A stretch of DNA of 64,000 nt, taken from contig NZ_JAJUJJ010000011.1 in NCBI RefSeq assembly GCF_029265375.1, positions 25,390 to 89,389 of the forward strand, in the 5' to 3' direction. The notes under the pieces are model-generated. The model was not told the origin of the DNA. It searched no databases and saw nothing but the letters and a program-made list of their open reading frames with translations. The position numbers were made by a program, and so were the translations under genes. This stretch comes from Nesterenkonia sp. (lineage in GTDB: Bacteria > Actinomycetota > Actinomycetes > Actinomycetales > Micrococcaceae). This document shows, piece by piece, positions 1 through 9,323 of this stretch (the first letter of the stretch is position 1; each line of letters starts with the position of its first letter).

Positions 1-10
1 GCTGATCACC

Positions 11-760
11 TTGGGCATTCTGGGTCTGCTGTTTGTGGTCTGGGAGCTGTGGTGGACCGGGATCGAGGCGGAATCTGACCGTCAGGACACGCTGGAGGAG
101 TTCTACGCGCAGATGCCGCAGCCGCCGGGCGGCGAGTCTGCCGGCGAGTCCGCGGGCGATCAGGGGCCCCAGCCGGCCGATTTCGAGGTCTGCTACACCT
201 TGGAGGACGGCACCGAGATCGGCTGCGCACCGATAATGGAGCAGCTGGCCTCCACCGGACAGGTGATGGCCACCCTCTATGCCCCCAGACTCGGTGATCA
301 GTGGGCGGCTCCCGTGCGTGAGGGTGTGGCCGCCGAGCAGATCGACCGCGGCGGAGTGGGCCGCTATCCCAGCACTCAGATGCCCGATCAGCCGGGGAAC
401 TTTGCGGTGGCGGGCCACCGCAACACCTATGCCAGCATGCTCGGCAGGCAGGACGAGCTGCAGATCGGCGATCGGCTGTACCTGGTCTCCCCGGACGGGA
501 TGTACACCTATGAGGTTGCCCAGCGGCAGGTCGTCGCCCCTTCGCAGACCGAAGTGCTGGCACCGGTGCCCGGCCAGCCCGGTGTGGACCCAGAGACCGG
601 CATGCTGACCCTGACCACCTGCCACCCGATGTACTCCAACGCCGAACGGCTGATCCACCATGCACAGATCGTGGACTTCACCCCCTTGGGCGGGGAAGTC
701 CCGGACGAGCTGGCCCACCACGAGCCGATCCGCGAGATGTTCTACGCAGGAGGCGCCTGA
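11..760 (+). CDS. Class E sortase, 5' end probably outside the window
   Basis: Sortase motif TLTTCHP near the C-terminus, VAGHRNTY catalytic His region, N-terminal TM; ORF begins at the window edge. Confidence 0.9.
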   Translation: MGILGLLFVVWELWWTGIEAESDRQDTLEEFYAQMPQPPGGESAGESAGDQGPQPADFEVCYTLEDGTEIGCAPIMEQLASTGQVMATLYAPRLGDQWAAPVREGVAAEQIDRGGVGRYPSTQMPDQPGNFAVAGHRNTYASMLGRQDELQIGDRLYLVSPDGMYTYEVAQRQVVAPSQTEVLAPVPGQPGVDPETGMLTLTTCHPMYSNAERLIHHAQIVDFTPLGGEVPDELAHHEPIREMFYAGGA

Positions 761-927
761 TGTACGCCTGGTTCTTCAACGAGGTCCTGCCCGGCCCGCT
801 GTGGCTGCGCATCATTCTGGCGCTGCTGATTGTGGCCGGTATTGTGTTCCTCCTGATGGAGTACGCCTTCCCCTGGCTGAGCGAGTACAGCCCGCTGGGA
901 GATGTCACGCTGGACGAAGAGGCCTGA
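760..927 (+). CDS. Small membrane protein (55 aa) between sortase and pabA/trpG-like gene
   Basis: ATGA overlap with sortase stop; MYAWFFNEVLPGPLWLRIILALLIVAGIVFLLMEYAFPWLSEYSPLGDVTLDEEA; one TM helix; not in ORF track. Confidence 0.75.
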   Translation: MYAWFFNEVLPGPLWLRIILALLIVAGIVFLLMEYAFPWLSEYSPLGDVTLDEEA

Positions 928-1648
928 GATGACTGAGACCAACCCGACGACGTCGCTGCCGGCCTGCGCCCAGACTCAGGACCGCCACATGCGCGACGAC
1001 GCCCCGGACCTGGGCCGCGCGGCCCGGATCCTGGTGGTGGACAACTATGACAGCTTCGTCTACACCCTGGTGGGGTACCTGCGGGAGCTGGGTGCCGAAA
1101 CCACCGTGATCCGCAATGATGATCTCCCTGCTCAGCAGGCCGCCGCGCTGGCCGCCGAGCACGACGGCGTACTGATCTCCCCGGGGCCGGGCACGCCTTC
1201 AGAGGCAGGCATCACCGTTGAGCTGATCCGCTGGTGCGAGCAGGCCCGCGAACCGATGCTGGGCGTCTGCCTGGGTCACCAAGGACTGGGAGAGGCATTC
1301 GGCGCCACCGTCAGTCACGCCGAGCAGCTGATGCACGGCAAGACCAGTCCGGTGACGCATACCGGCCACGCCTCCTTCGCCGGACTGCCGGAGACCTTCG
1401 AGGCCACCCGCTACCATTCGCTGGCGGTGGTGCCGGAGACGGTCCCCGAGATCCTGGAGGTCACCGCCACCACCGCGGACGGAGTCATTATGGGGCTGGC
1501 CCACCGCACCGCACCGCTGTGGGGAATGCAGTACCACCCGGAGTCGGTGCTGACCGAAGGCGGCTACCGCATGCTGGGCAACTGGTTGGAGGCCCTGGGT
1601 CAGCGCGGTGCCGCCGAATGCGCCGCGAGTCTGAATCCGATTCGCTGA
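928..1648 (+). CDS. Aminodeoxychorismate/anthranilate synthase component II (class I glutamine amidotransferase)
   Basis: LVVDNYDSFVYTLVGYL, SPGPGTPSEAG, GVCLGHQGLGEAFG, YHPESVLTEGG motifs; start chosen at ATGACTGAG just after the upstream stop. Confidence 0.9.
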
Positions 1649-1674
1649 GGAGTCCTCCGGCTGAGCCCCGGCAC

Positions 1675-1720
1675 ACACAGAGGCGGCCCCGTCCCTGGAG
1701 GGATGGGGCCGCCTCTGTGT
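1675..1720. terminator. Bidirectional intrinsic terminator between convergent genes
   Basis: About 21-bp stem ACACAGAGGCGGCCCCGTCCC-TGGA-GGGATGGGGCCGCCTCTGTGT. Confidence 0.8.
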
Positions 1721-1733
1721 CTCTGAGGAGCTG

Positions 1734-2504
1734 TCAGGCTGCCGGCTTGGGGGCCGGAACCTCCGCCTCAGTGGGCTTGGTGTCCGCATTGGTCTCCGCC
1801 TGGGCCGCCGGCTTCGGGGAGCTGGCGGGGGTGCGGGAGGAGACCGGCTCGGGCTTCTTCCACGGGTCCTCCACCGGCTGGGAGGCCCGCCAGGCGGCCA
1901 CACCAGCAGTCACGCCGGCAGCCACCAGGCCGAAGATGAGCAGGCCCTTCTTCCGTGAGTTGGCCTTCTGCTGCTTCTTCAGCTCCTTGGCGGCACGCTT
2001 GGCGGCCTGCTCGGAGTTCTTCCGCAGCTTCTTGACGATCTTCTTATCCCCGGTGGCCCGGACCAGCGCCCGCTCCACCCGGGGGTCGACCTCCGCCTTG
2101 TGGATGAGCTTGGCGGTGCGGTCGGCGTAGCCTCCCAGCTTCGCTGAGGCTGCCGGGACGTACTTGGTGGTGAAGTCCGCCTTTGCGTCGTCGTACCGAG
2201 ACATGACCTTCTGGATTTCCTTCTTAGCCTGCGGCGGCAGCTTGTCATACTGCGCGGCGATGCCGACTCCGGCCGCGCCGGAGAGTTCCTTGACCTTTGA
2301 ACCGGCCACAGCTGCACCGTCGTTTACCGCATGCAGCGCTTTGGCCGAGGCGTCCTGAACCTTCGGAGCGCTCTTGCGGTAGGTTTTCTCCGCCCAGTCT
2401 GCGGTCGCGCCGAGCTTCGGCGCGGCCCACTCCTGGGCAGTTTCGACTCCGGCGAGCACCTTGTGCTCCCAGCTGTGGCTCGGTTTCTTCTTCTTACCGA
2501 ACAT
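1734..2504 (-). CDS. Conserved hypothetical protein with Lys-rich region, TM segment and Pro/Ala-rich tail
   Basis: ORF with internal start MFGKKKKPSHSWEHKVLAG; GLLIFGLVAAGVTAGVAAW TM helix. Confidence 0.7.
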   Translation of the reverse strand: MFGKKKKPSHSWEHKVLAGVETAQEWAAPKLGATADWAEKTYRKSAPKVQDASAKALHAVNDGAAVAGSKVKELSGAAGVGIAAQYDKLPPQAKKEIQKVMSRYDDAKADFTTKYVPAASAKLGGYADRTAKLIHKAEVDPRVERALVRATGDKKIVKKLRKNSEQAAKRAAKELKKQQKANSRKKGLLIFGLVAAGVTAGVAAWRASQPVEDPWKKPEPVSSRTPASSPKPAAQAETNADTKPTEAEVPAPKPAA

Positions 2505-2635
2505 GCATGTGCCTTCCGAATCAGGATGCGTTGCTTCCCTTAGCCTACGTCCTATCCAGTGCCCTGGGCTACGCATCGCGCCACTTGCGGGGGGTTCGCT
2601 CAGGTTTGTTTCGGATCTTTCCCAGCTGCACACAC

Positions 2636-2723
2636 TTTTCCACAGGAGTTATCCCCAATGTGGAAAAACTACACGGGTGTAACTCCCCAGATCAGCACGT
2701 TTTCCACAGATTGCTGTGGAGAT
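2636..2723. promoter_or_regulatory. Cluster of DnaA-box-like 9-mers in an intergenic region
   Basis: TTTTCCACA 2636-2644, TTATCCCCA 2649-2657, TGTGGAAAA 2659-2667, TTTTCCACA 2700-2708, TGTGGAGAT 2715-2723. Confidence 0.5.
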
Positions 2724-2729
2724 CTACCG

Positions 2730-3605
2730 TCAGAGAAGGATGGATTCGTAGGGACTCACCAGGCCGGAGCCCGCCCACGCGGCGGCCAGCAGCAGCACGC
2801 CCACACCGGCCAGCCCGCATGCCTGCCAGAGTCCGCGCAGACGCCCGCGGGGAGCATAGGCGATGATTCCGGCGCACAGCAGTCCGGTCAGCAGGCCGCC
2901 CAGATGGCCCTGCCACGAGATGTTGAGTCCGGGCATGAAGCCGATGACCATATTGACCGCCACCAGAGCCACCAGTCCCCCGGTCTGGGCTCCACTGGAG
3001 CGAAGCAGGATGAACAGGGCGCCGAAGAGCCCGAAGACTGCCCCGGATGCCCCGACTGTGTGCACCCAAGGATCCGAGAGGTACATCACCGCCACCGAGC
3101 CGCCCAGGGCGGAGAGCACCAGCAGTGCGGCGAAGCGCAGGCCTCCGACAGCTGGTTCCACCACGCGGCCGATGAACCACAGCGCCATCATGTTGAACAG
3201 GATGTGGATCGCGCTGGAGGGCGAATGCAGCACTGCAGAGGTCAGCATCCTCCAGGGCTCAGGGTCGGGGTACCAGGCGGCGGTGTAGACCGGGGCGTAG
3301 GCGAAGAGCCCAGTCACATCGGGAGCCTGTCCCAGAGGCGAGGGCAGATATACCGCGGCCAGCTGCAGCAGATACACCACTGCGCAGAGGGCGATGGCCG
3401 CATAGGTGACCATGGGCCTGTCGGAGCCTGTGCGGGCGCCGTACCGCGTGCGCTGGACCGGCCGGGCCCGTTGAGCCTGTTTCAGGCAGACCGGACAGTG
3501 GAATCCCACCGGGGCCTGGATCATGCAGGCAGAGCAGAGAGGCCTATCGCAGCGCTGACACTGCACATAGGCCTCTCTGTCCGGGTGCTGGAAGCAGGAG
3601 TTCAC
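2730..3605 (-). CDS. Rhomboid family intramembrane serine protease
   Basis: GASGAVFGLFGALF active-site motif, HILFNMMALWFIG, multiple TMs, N-terminal zinc-ribbon-like CxxC motifs. Confidence 0.92.
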   Translation of the reverse strand: MNSCFQHPDREAYVQCQRCDRPLCSACMIQAPVGFHCPVCLKQAQRARPVQRTRYGARTGSDRPMVTYAAIALCAVVYLLQLAAVYLPSPLGQAPDVTGLFAYAPVYTAAWYPDPEPWRMLTSAVLHSPSSAIHILFNMMALWFIGRVVEPAVGGLRFAALLVLSALGGSVAVMYLSDPWVHTVGASGAVFGLFGALFILLRSSGAQTGGLVALVAVNMVIGFMPGLNISWQGHLGGLLTGLLCAGIIAYAPRGRLRGLWQACGLAGVGVLLLAAAWAGSGLVSPYESILL

Positions 3606-3657
3606 CGGTGCCCTCTTTCAGAGGCGGAAGCCGGTGCTCCTGCGGCGCGGAGGGTGC

Positions 3658-4191
3658 TCAGAGCTTGGTGACCTCGATAGTCGTGATCACCACGTCCTCG
3701 GTGGGGCGGTCGCGGCTATCGGTGCGCACCGAGTTCAGTTCATCGACCACCTTCTGGGACGCCTCGTCACGCACCTCGCCGAAGATGGTGTGACGGCCCT
3801 GCAGCCAGGTGGTCGGTACTGAGGTGATGAAGAACTGTGAGCCGTTGGTGCCGGGGCCGGCATTGGCCATGGCCAGCTTGTAGGGCTCGGTGAAGTCCAG
3901 CTCCGGGTGGATCTCATCCTTGAACTCGTAGCCGGGACCGCCCACGCCCAGGCCCAGGGGGTCACCGCCCTGGATCATGAAGTCTTTGATGATCCGGTGG
4001 AAGATCGTGCCGTCGTACAGCGGCGTGCCGGTCTTGTCCTCACCGGTCTCCGGGTGCTTCCACGACTTCTCCCCGGTGGCAAGGCCCACAAAGTTCTCCA
4101 CAGTCACCGGGGCGTGGTGGCCGAAGAGCTCGACGACGACGTCGCCTGCAGTGGTCTTGATGGTCGCCTGATGCGTTGCAGTTGCTGTCAT
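3658..4191 (-). CDS. Cyclophilin-type peptidyl-prolyl cis-trans isomerase
   Basis: FHRIIKDFMIQGGDP, NAGPGTNGSQFFIT motifs. Confidence 0.95.
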   Translation of the reverse strand: MTATATHQATIKTTAGDVVVELFGHHAPVTVENFVGLATGEKSWKHPETGEDKTGTPLYDGTIFHRIIKDFMIQGGDPLGLGVGGPGYEFKDEIHPELDFTEPYKLAMANAGPGTNGSQFFITSVPTTWLQGRHTIFGEVRDEASQKVVDELNSVRTDSRDRPTEDVVITTIEVTKL

Positions 4192-4262
4192 GGCCGCCAT
4201 TCTTCCATTCCGGGCGTTCCGGTGCCGCACCGTTCACTCTCAGAGCAGTCGCCTCGGGACGG

Positions 4263-4925
4263 TCAGAGGCTGGAATCGAAGTCGCCGCCGTCCAGCAGCC
4301 AGTTGTAGCGCAGACGCAGGGCACGCTCCACCGAGGCGAGGACAGCGGCTGCGGTCAGCGCCCCATTGGCTCCGTCAGGAAGCTGCACCGGGGAGGTCCA
4401 GGTTCCGGTGTACTCGGCGATGAGGTCCCATCGGGTGACCAGTTCGATCAGTTGCGGGACGCCGAGCAGGAGAGCTATCACTAAGATCGCCAGGGACCCG
4501 ATCCCGATCCACCTGCTGAGCACCGGCCGGCGGCGATCCAAGGCGGCACGGTGACCCTCTGCAGAGTCAGGATCCGGTGTCAGCTGACTGGTGGTGCCGT
4601 CCTCACTCACGTAGTGGCAGCGCTTCAGGCCCATAGCTCCCATCGCCACCTCGATGTGCCCGCCGGGCACTGGGAAGGCGGTCGGGAGTTTCGATCTGGC
4701 GTGGTGCGCACCTTGAACGTAGAGGTCTGCCGCGGCCTCGTTGAGCAGATAGTCCCAGTAATTGACATTCACTGCGTAGGTTCGCTCAGCACCATCAGCA
4801 GCGGGAATGCTCACGTAGAACAGTCCCCTGGACAGCCACTGCCACCACCTGTACGGCTTCAGCGGGCGGCCGTCTCCAGGCTTGACCCGCTGCACCGCCC
4901 GACGGCGCCTCCACTGTTTGAACAC
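4263..4925 (-). CDS. Conserved hypothetical membrane protein
   Basis: Long ORF with one TM segment (IGIGSLAILVIALLLGVPQLIELV). Confidence 0.65.
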   Translation of the reverse strand: MFKQWRRRRAVQRVKPGDGRPLKPYRWWQWLSRGLFYVSIPAADGAERTYAVNVNYWDYLLNEAAADLYVQGAHHARSKLPTAFPVPGGHIEVAMGAMGLKRCHYVSEDGTTSQLTPDPDSAEGHRAALDRRRPVLSRWIGIGSLAILVIALLLGVPQLIELVTRWDLIAEYTGTWTSPVQLPDGANGALTAAAVLASVERALRLRYNWLLDGGDFDSSL

Positions 4926-5126
4926 ACCTTCAGGTTAGCGAGCTGCACCGCGCAGCGGATCATCCCTCTGGGGATTTCATCCCCGGTCCCCCGGCCCCGC
5001 TGCTGAGGCAGCTCACCGCTGCAGGGGGCTGCGCAGCAGACTGGGTTCCCGGTCAGCCCGGCATGAGAGGTTATGTTTTGACACTTTGCGGTTCAATCAA
5101 TGAACTGCGGCCGTAGAATAACCGTC

Positions 5127-5936
5127 ATGGCCGACCGACGAACCTACCCCGATTCCTGCGGCATGGCCCAGGCGTTGAACATTATCGGTGAGCGCTGGGC
5201 GATGCTGGTGGTCCGCGAGCTGCTGCTGGGACCGAAGCGCTTTGCCGACCTGAACCGCGAGCTGCCCGGAATCAGCAAACCGGTGCTCAGCCAGCGGCTG
5301 GATGATCTTCAGGAGCGCGGGGTGCTTCGACGTCGGAGGTTGGACCCACCGGTCTCCGCGTGGGTGTACGAGCTGACCGAGTGGGGCGCTGAGCTGGAGC
5401 CGGTGGTGATGGAATTGGGGCGCTGGGGTGCTCGCTCGCCCTTCTTCGATATGAACCAGCCCCTCAGCTGCGCCTCGGCGGCCATGTCCATGCGGACCAT
5501 GTTCTCCCCGGAGGCCGGCGAGCATCTGGAGGTCTCAGTGGACTTCGATCTGGGTGCCGAGCGGCTGCACGCTGAGGTCAGGCACGGTCAGCTTCAGGTG
5601 CAGCGGGCTGCCGGCGAAGGCATGCCCCTCGCCGATGCGGCTGTGAGCACCACACCGGAGTCTCTGGCCGCAATGCTCTACGCCGGACTCGCCATCGAAG
5701 ACGCCGAGTCATCCGGAGCGGCCAAAGTATCCGGCGACCGTGAATCACTGCGCGCCTTTCTCACGTGCTTCCGGCTCCCCGGGCCGGCGAAGACATCCGA
5801 GCCGCTGAGAAGAGTCCATGCCCGCGCGTCAGCGGCTGACCGCTCCGAAGACCTCCGCGCCCGCTCTCGTCCGGTACTGGACAGTCGTTCTCCCGAGGAG
5901 ATTCTCGGTTTTGACGACGATGGTCTGCCGACATGA
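5127..5936 (+). CDS. HxlR-family winged-helix regulator with SCP2-like C-terminal region, fused in frame to a VapB-antitoxin-like C-terminal tail
   Basis: DSCGMAQALNIIGERWAMLVVRELLLGPKRFADLNRELPGISKPVLSQRLDDLQERGVL (HxlR); tail ARSRPVLDSRSPEEILGFDDDGLPT resembles VapB C-termini. Confidence 0.85.
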   Translation: MADRRTYPDSCGMAQALNIIGERWAMLVVRELLLGPKRFADLNRELPGISKPVLSQRLDDLQERGVLRRRRLDPPVSAWVYELTEWGAELEPVVMELGRWGARSPFFDMNQPLSCASAAMSMRTMFSPEAGEHLEVSVDFDLGAERLHAEVRHGQLQVQRAAGEGMPLADAAVSTTPESLAAMLYAGLAIEDAESSGAAKVSGDRESLRAFLTCFRLPGPAKTSEPLRRVHARASAADRSEDLRARSRPVLDSRSPEEILGFDDDGLPT

Positions 5937-6206
5937 AACAGGTCGTTCTTGACACTTCTGCCCTTAAGGCGGTCCTTCTGGGTGCACAAACTGTTGAAGC
6001 TCCTGTCCTGTGAGATCGAGCCTTTCACTGTTTCGCATGCTCGCACCGCCCATCAGGGGTGGAAGCGTTTCGGCAAGGGCCGCCATGAGGCGGGCGTGAA
6101 TCTAGGGGACTGCTGCGCCTACGGCCTGGCCGAGTCATCGGGCGCCAGCCTGCTGTTCAAAGGAGAGGACTTCTCCAAGACAGACATTGCAGCCGTTCTG
6201 AGCTAG
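5933..6206 (+). pseudogene. VapC (PIN-domain) toxin remnant with internal deletion and frameshift
   Basis: N-terminal MKQVVLDTSALKAVLLG in one frame; C-terminal CEIEPFTVSHARTAHQGWKRFGKGRHEAGVNLGDCCAYGLAESSGASLLFKGEDFSKTDIAAVLS in another; central part absent. Confidence 0.85.
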
Positions 6207-6342
6207 TGCGCTCGGCCACCTTGAGGCAATAGGGGCGCACGACAGCATGATGGTAAGTAATTAGTACCTAACTGTTGTGTTGAGCAACTCTTGCGAGTAG
6301 CGTGAGCCATGCCACCCCGATCGGCAGCTCAGGAGCTTTGCG

Positions 6343-6675
6343 ATGTCCCACCCGATCGTCCATTTCGAGATCATCAGCACCGACCCCGACCGTCTCCAGG
6401 AGTTCTACTCCACGGTCTTTGACTGGAGCTTTCAGAATCGGTTCGTCTCCGCCGACTCCGCAGGCATCAACGGAAATCTTGATGCCGGGGAGGAGGAAGA
6501 GCAGCGTCTGACCCTGTATGCCGCCGTCGACGACGTCGAAGCGGCCCTGCAGCGGGCGGAGGCGGCAGGCGGCGAGCGCATCATGGGACCGCACACAGTG
6601 GCACCCGGGGAGCTCGTGGTCGGCCGTTTCCGCGATCCGTTGGGGAATCTCATCGGCGTCGCCGGAGAGAAGTGA
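6343..6675 (+). CDS. VOC (glyoxalase/bleomycin resistance) family protein
   Basis: IVHFEIISTDPDRLQEFYSTVFDWSF...RFRDPLGNLIGV. Confidence 0.9.
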   Translation: MSHPIVHFEIISTDPDRLQEFYSTVFDWSFQNRFVSADSAGINGNLDAGEEEEQRLTLYAAVDDVEAALQRAEAAGGERIMGPHTVAPGELVVGRFRDPLGNLIGVAGEK

Positions 6676-6678
6676 CCC

Positions 6679-7275
6679 ATGGGCCGCGTCGTCGTGGACA
6701 TTTCGATGTCCGTGGACGGATACATCACCGGCCCCAACCCTGGCCCGGAGCACGGCCTGGGGGTTGGCGGAGAGGACCTGCATAGATGGGTCTTCCATTC
6801 GGAGAACTCTCCGGATGACCGCCAGTTCCTGGAAGCGGCGGATCAGCACGGGGCGGTGATTATGGGCCGGCGGACCTTCGATTTCGTGGATGGTCCGAAC
6901 GGGTGGGACGACGAGGTCAGTTACGCCTATGACCACGATCTCCCCGGCCGACCGCCGATCTATGTGGTGACACACCAAGCGCCGGAGTCAACCCGTCTGA
7001 CCGGCTTCACCTTCATCACCGACGGTATCGGCGCGGCAGCGGAGGCGGCCCAGCAGACCGCCGGCGAGCGCGACACCGTCATCATGGCCGGCGCCGATGT
7101 CATCGACCAGGCGCTGGTCGCCGGCTTGGTGAATGACCTGCGCGTCCACCTCTCCCCGGTGCTGATGGGAGCCGGGACCAAACTGTTCGAGCTGGTCACC
7201 AGCAAGGTCTCTCTGACCCAGAGCGACGTTGTGGTGACGCCATATGCCACCCACCTGACCTACCGGGTCACCTGA
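6679..7275 (+). CDS. Dihydrofolate reductase family (RibD C-terminal-like) protein
   Basis: VVVDISMSVDGYITGPN, VIMGRRTFDF, IMAGADVIDQALVAGLVNDLRVHLSPVLMGAGTKLF. Confidence 0.9.
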   Translation: MGRVVVDISMSVDGYITGPNPGPEHGLGVGGEDLHRWVFHSENSPDDRQFLEAADQHGAVIMGRRTFDFVDGPNGWDDEVSYAYDHDLPGRPPIYVVTHQAPESTRLTGFTFITDGIGAAAEAAQQTAGERDTVIMAGADVIDQALVAGLVNDLRVHLSPVLMGAGTKLFELVTSKVSLTQSDVVVTPYATHLTYRVT

Positions 7276-7315
7276 GCACTGCGCGCCGGGAGAGCGGGCG
7301 CAGGAGGGCATCACT

Positions 7316-7942
7316 ATGAGACTGACAGTCAATATTCAGGTCTCCGTGGACGGGGTCTACCAGTCCAACGGGGGCCGGCATCGCGATCTCGATCCCGGGA
7401 TGGAACGCGGCGGGTGGGCCCGGCCATTGTTCGACGAGGACTCGATGGCCTATGTCAGCGACTACTACCAGCGGGCCGATGCCTTCCTGTTCGGCCGGCG
7501 CACCGACGAGATGTTCGCCAGGTCCTGAGGCTCCGGCAGCTGGGGGCCTGACAGAGGGGATAACCTCATTTCCAACGCGCTGAATACCCGGCGCAAGTAC
7601 GTCGTCTCCACGACGCTCACCGAGCCGAGCTGGGCGAATACGACCGTGGTGTCCGGTGACATAGCTGCATCTCTTCGCAGCCTGAAGAGCGGGTCCGAGG
7701 GCGAACTGCAGGTGCACGGCAGCGGTGCTCTGACCCGTTGGCTGCTTGCGAACGATCTCGTCGACGAGCTCACTCTGCTCGTGGTCCCGGTGATCGTCGG
7801 TCAGGGCGACCACCTGTTCCCGCAGGACGGCCCCGATCTGGCTCTCGAACTCCTCAAGACACATGCTTTCTGCCGGGGCATCGTCCCGCAGACCTACCGG
7901 CCGGCCGGAGCGCCGCAGTGCGCCTCCGATCCCACCACCTGA
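7316..7942 (+). pseudogene. Dihydrofolate reductase family (RibD C-terminal-like) gene interrupted by in-frame TGA
   Basis: ORFs 7316-7528 and 7646-7942 are in the same frame; the frame is open apart from TGA at 7526-7528 and both halves match the same family (LFGRRTDEMFA...GELQVHGSGALTRWLLANDLVDELTLLVVPVIVGQG). Confidence 0.85.
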
Positions 7943-7953
7943 GCGAGGCCAGC

Positions 7954-8304
7954 ATGACCGCAGAGATGACCGCGCTGTTCACCGTCTTCTCGGTCACCGA
8001 CCAGAAGGCCTCGAGCAGCTGGTATGAGGTCCTTTTCAACCGACCCGCCGATCAGGTGATCGGCGATGAACTGATGTGGATGATCAGCGAGTCAGCATGG
8101 CTGGTGAGCCGGCAGGAGCCGGGCCGGGCAGGCGGCGGTGAGGTGACCATGGAAGTGCGCGGCCTGGACCGCATCCTGACGCGCGTGGATGCGGTCCAAT
8201 CCGACCGGGACCCCGTGGAGACCTACAGCAACGGAGTGCGCCACGTAGTGATCCGCGATCCAGACGGAAACCGTATCGCTCTGGCCGCTCCACCAGAGGC
8301 CTGA
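7954..8304 (+). CDS. VOC family protein
   Basis: LFTVFSVTDQKASSSWYEVLFNRPAD...VVIRDPDGNRIALA. Confidence 0.8.
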   Translation: MTAEMTALFTVFSVTDQKASSSWYEVLFNRPADQVIGDELMWMISESAWLVSRQEPGRAGGGEVTMEVRGLDRILTRVDAVQSDRDPVETYSNGVRHVVIRDPDGNRIALAAPPEA

Positions 8305-8351
8305 GGCGGTGTACGCCACATGGACGAACTCACCCAAGCGACCGCATGTAC

Positions 8352-9323
8352 TCAGTCCTGCGGCGCGCGGGCTGTGCGCAGCGGAGTGGCAAGCACCACG
8401 ACGACGGCGACCGCAAAGATCAGGATCATCCACCAGATGGTGACCCGGTAACCCAGCAGTCCGGCCAACACTCCGCCCAGCAGCGACCCCACCACGGCCA
8501 TAGTCCGGTTGGCCGAGCGCATCGTGGCATTGAGCCGTCCGAGCATCGACGGTGCGGTGACCGCCTGCCGGTACCCCAGTTCCGCCGGATCTTCGAAGCC
8601 GATGCTGAATCCATAGAGCATCTTGGCCCCGGCCAAACACACCACAGCCCAGGGTTCGGCGTGGGGCACCAGGGCCACGCCGATCCACGCCAATGGGGTG
8701 ATGGTCTTTCCGATCAGGATGGTGCGTCCTTCGCCCAGCCGCCGAACCGCAGCCGGAGCGCAGAAAGCACCCAAGAGTCCGCCCACGCCCACGCCCACGC
8801 AGGCCAGCATCACGCCGTAGAGAACGGGACTGAGCCCCAGCTCGCGCAGCGCGTAGAGCGCGAAGACCGTCATTGCCGCGCTGTTGGCGATGAACCATAT
8901 GTGGGTGGAGATCCCCAGCGGGGCAAGCGTGCGGTGACGGTAGACGAAAGCCAGCCCCTGGCCGATGCTGCGGAGGACTCTGGATCCTGCCGGTCCATCT
9001 GTTCGCCGTTCCTGCACCTGGACGGTGGTCATCAGCAGTGCTGCCGCCAGGTGGCTCAGGGCGGCGATGAGAAGGGTCGCCGGCGCGGAGATCCAGCTCA
9101 CCAGTGCGCCGCCCACGGCCGGCCCCGAGGTTTGGGCCACTGTTCCGGACTGTCCGAACCGCGCATTGGCGGTGACCAGCAGCGGCCGCGGCACCAGATC
9201 CGGAATGATGGACTGCTCTGCGGCCGCGCTGAAGACGCTGAGCACGCCGACGGCGAAGAGCGCCACGGCCAGCAGCGGCAGAGTGAGGTGTCCGGTCAGC
9301 GCCAGCAGCGGTACGGCAAGCAT
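8352..9323 (-). pseudogene. MFS transporter, apparently lacking the N-terminal transmembrane region
   Basis: EQSIIPDLVPRPLLVTANARFGQSGTVAQTSGPAVGGALV and LGEGRTILIGKT match MFS exporters; frame upstream of 9323 has only about 22 more codons before a stop. Confidence 0.65.
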
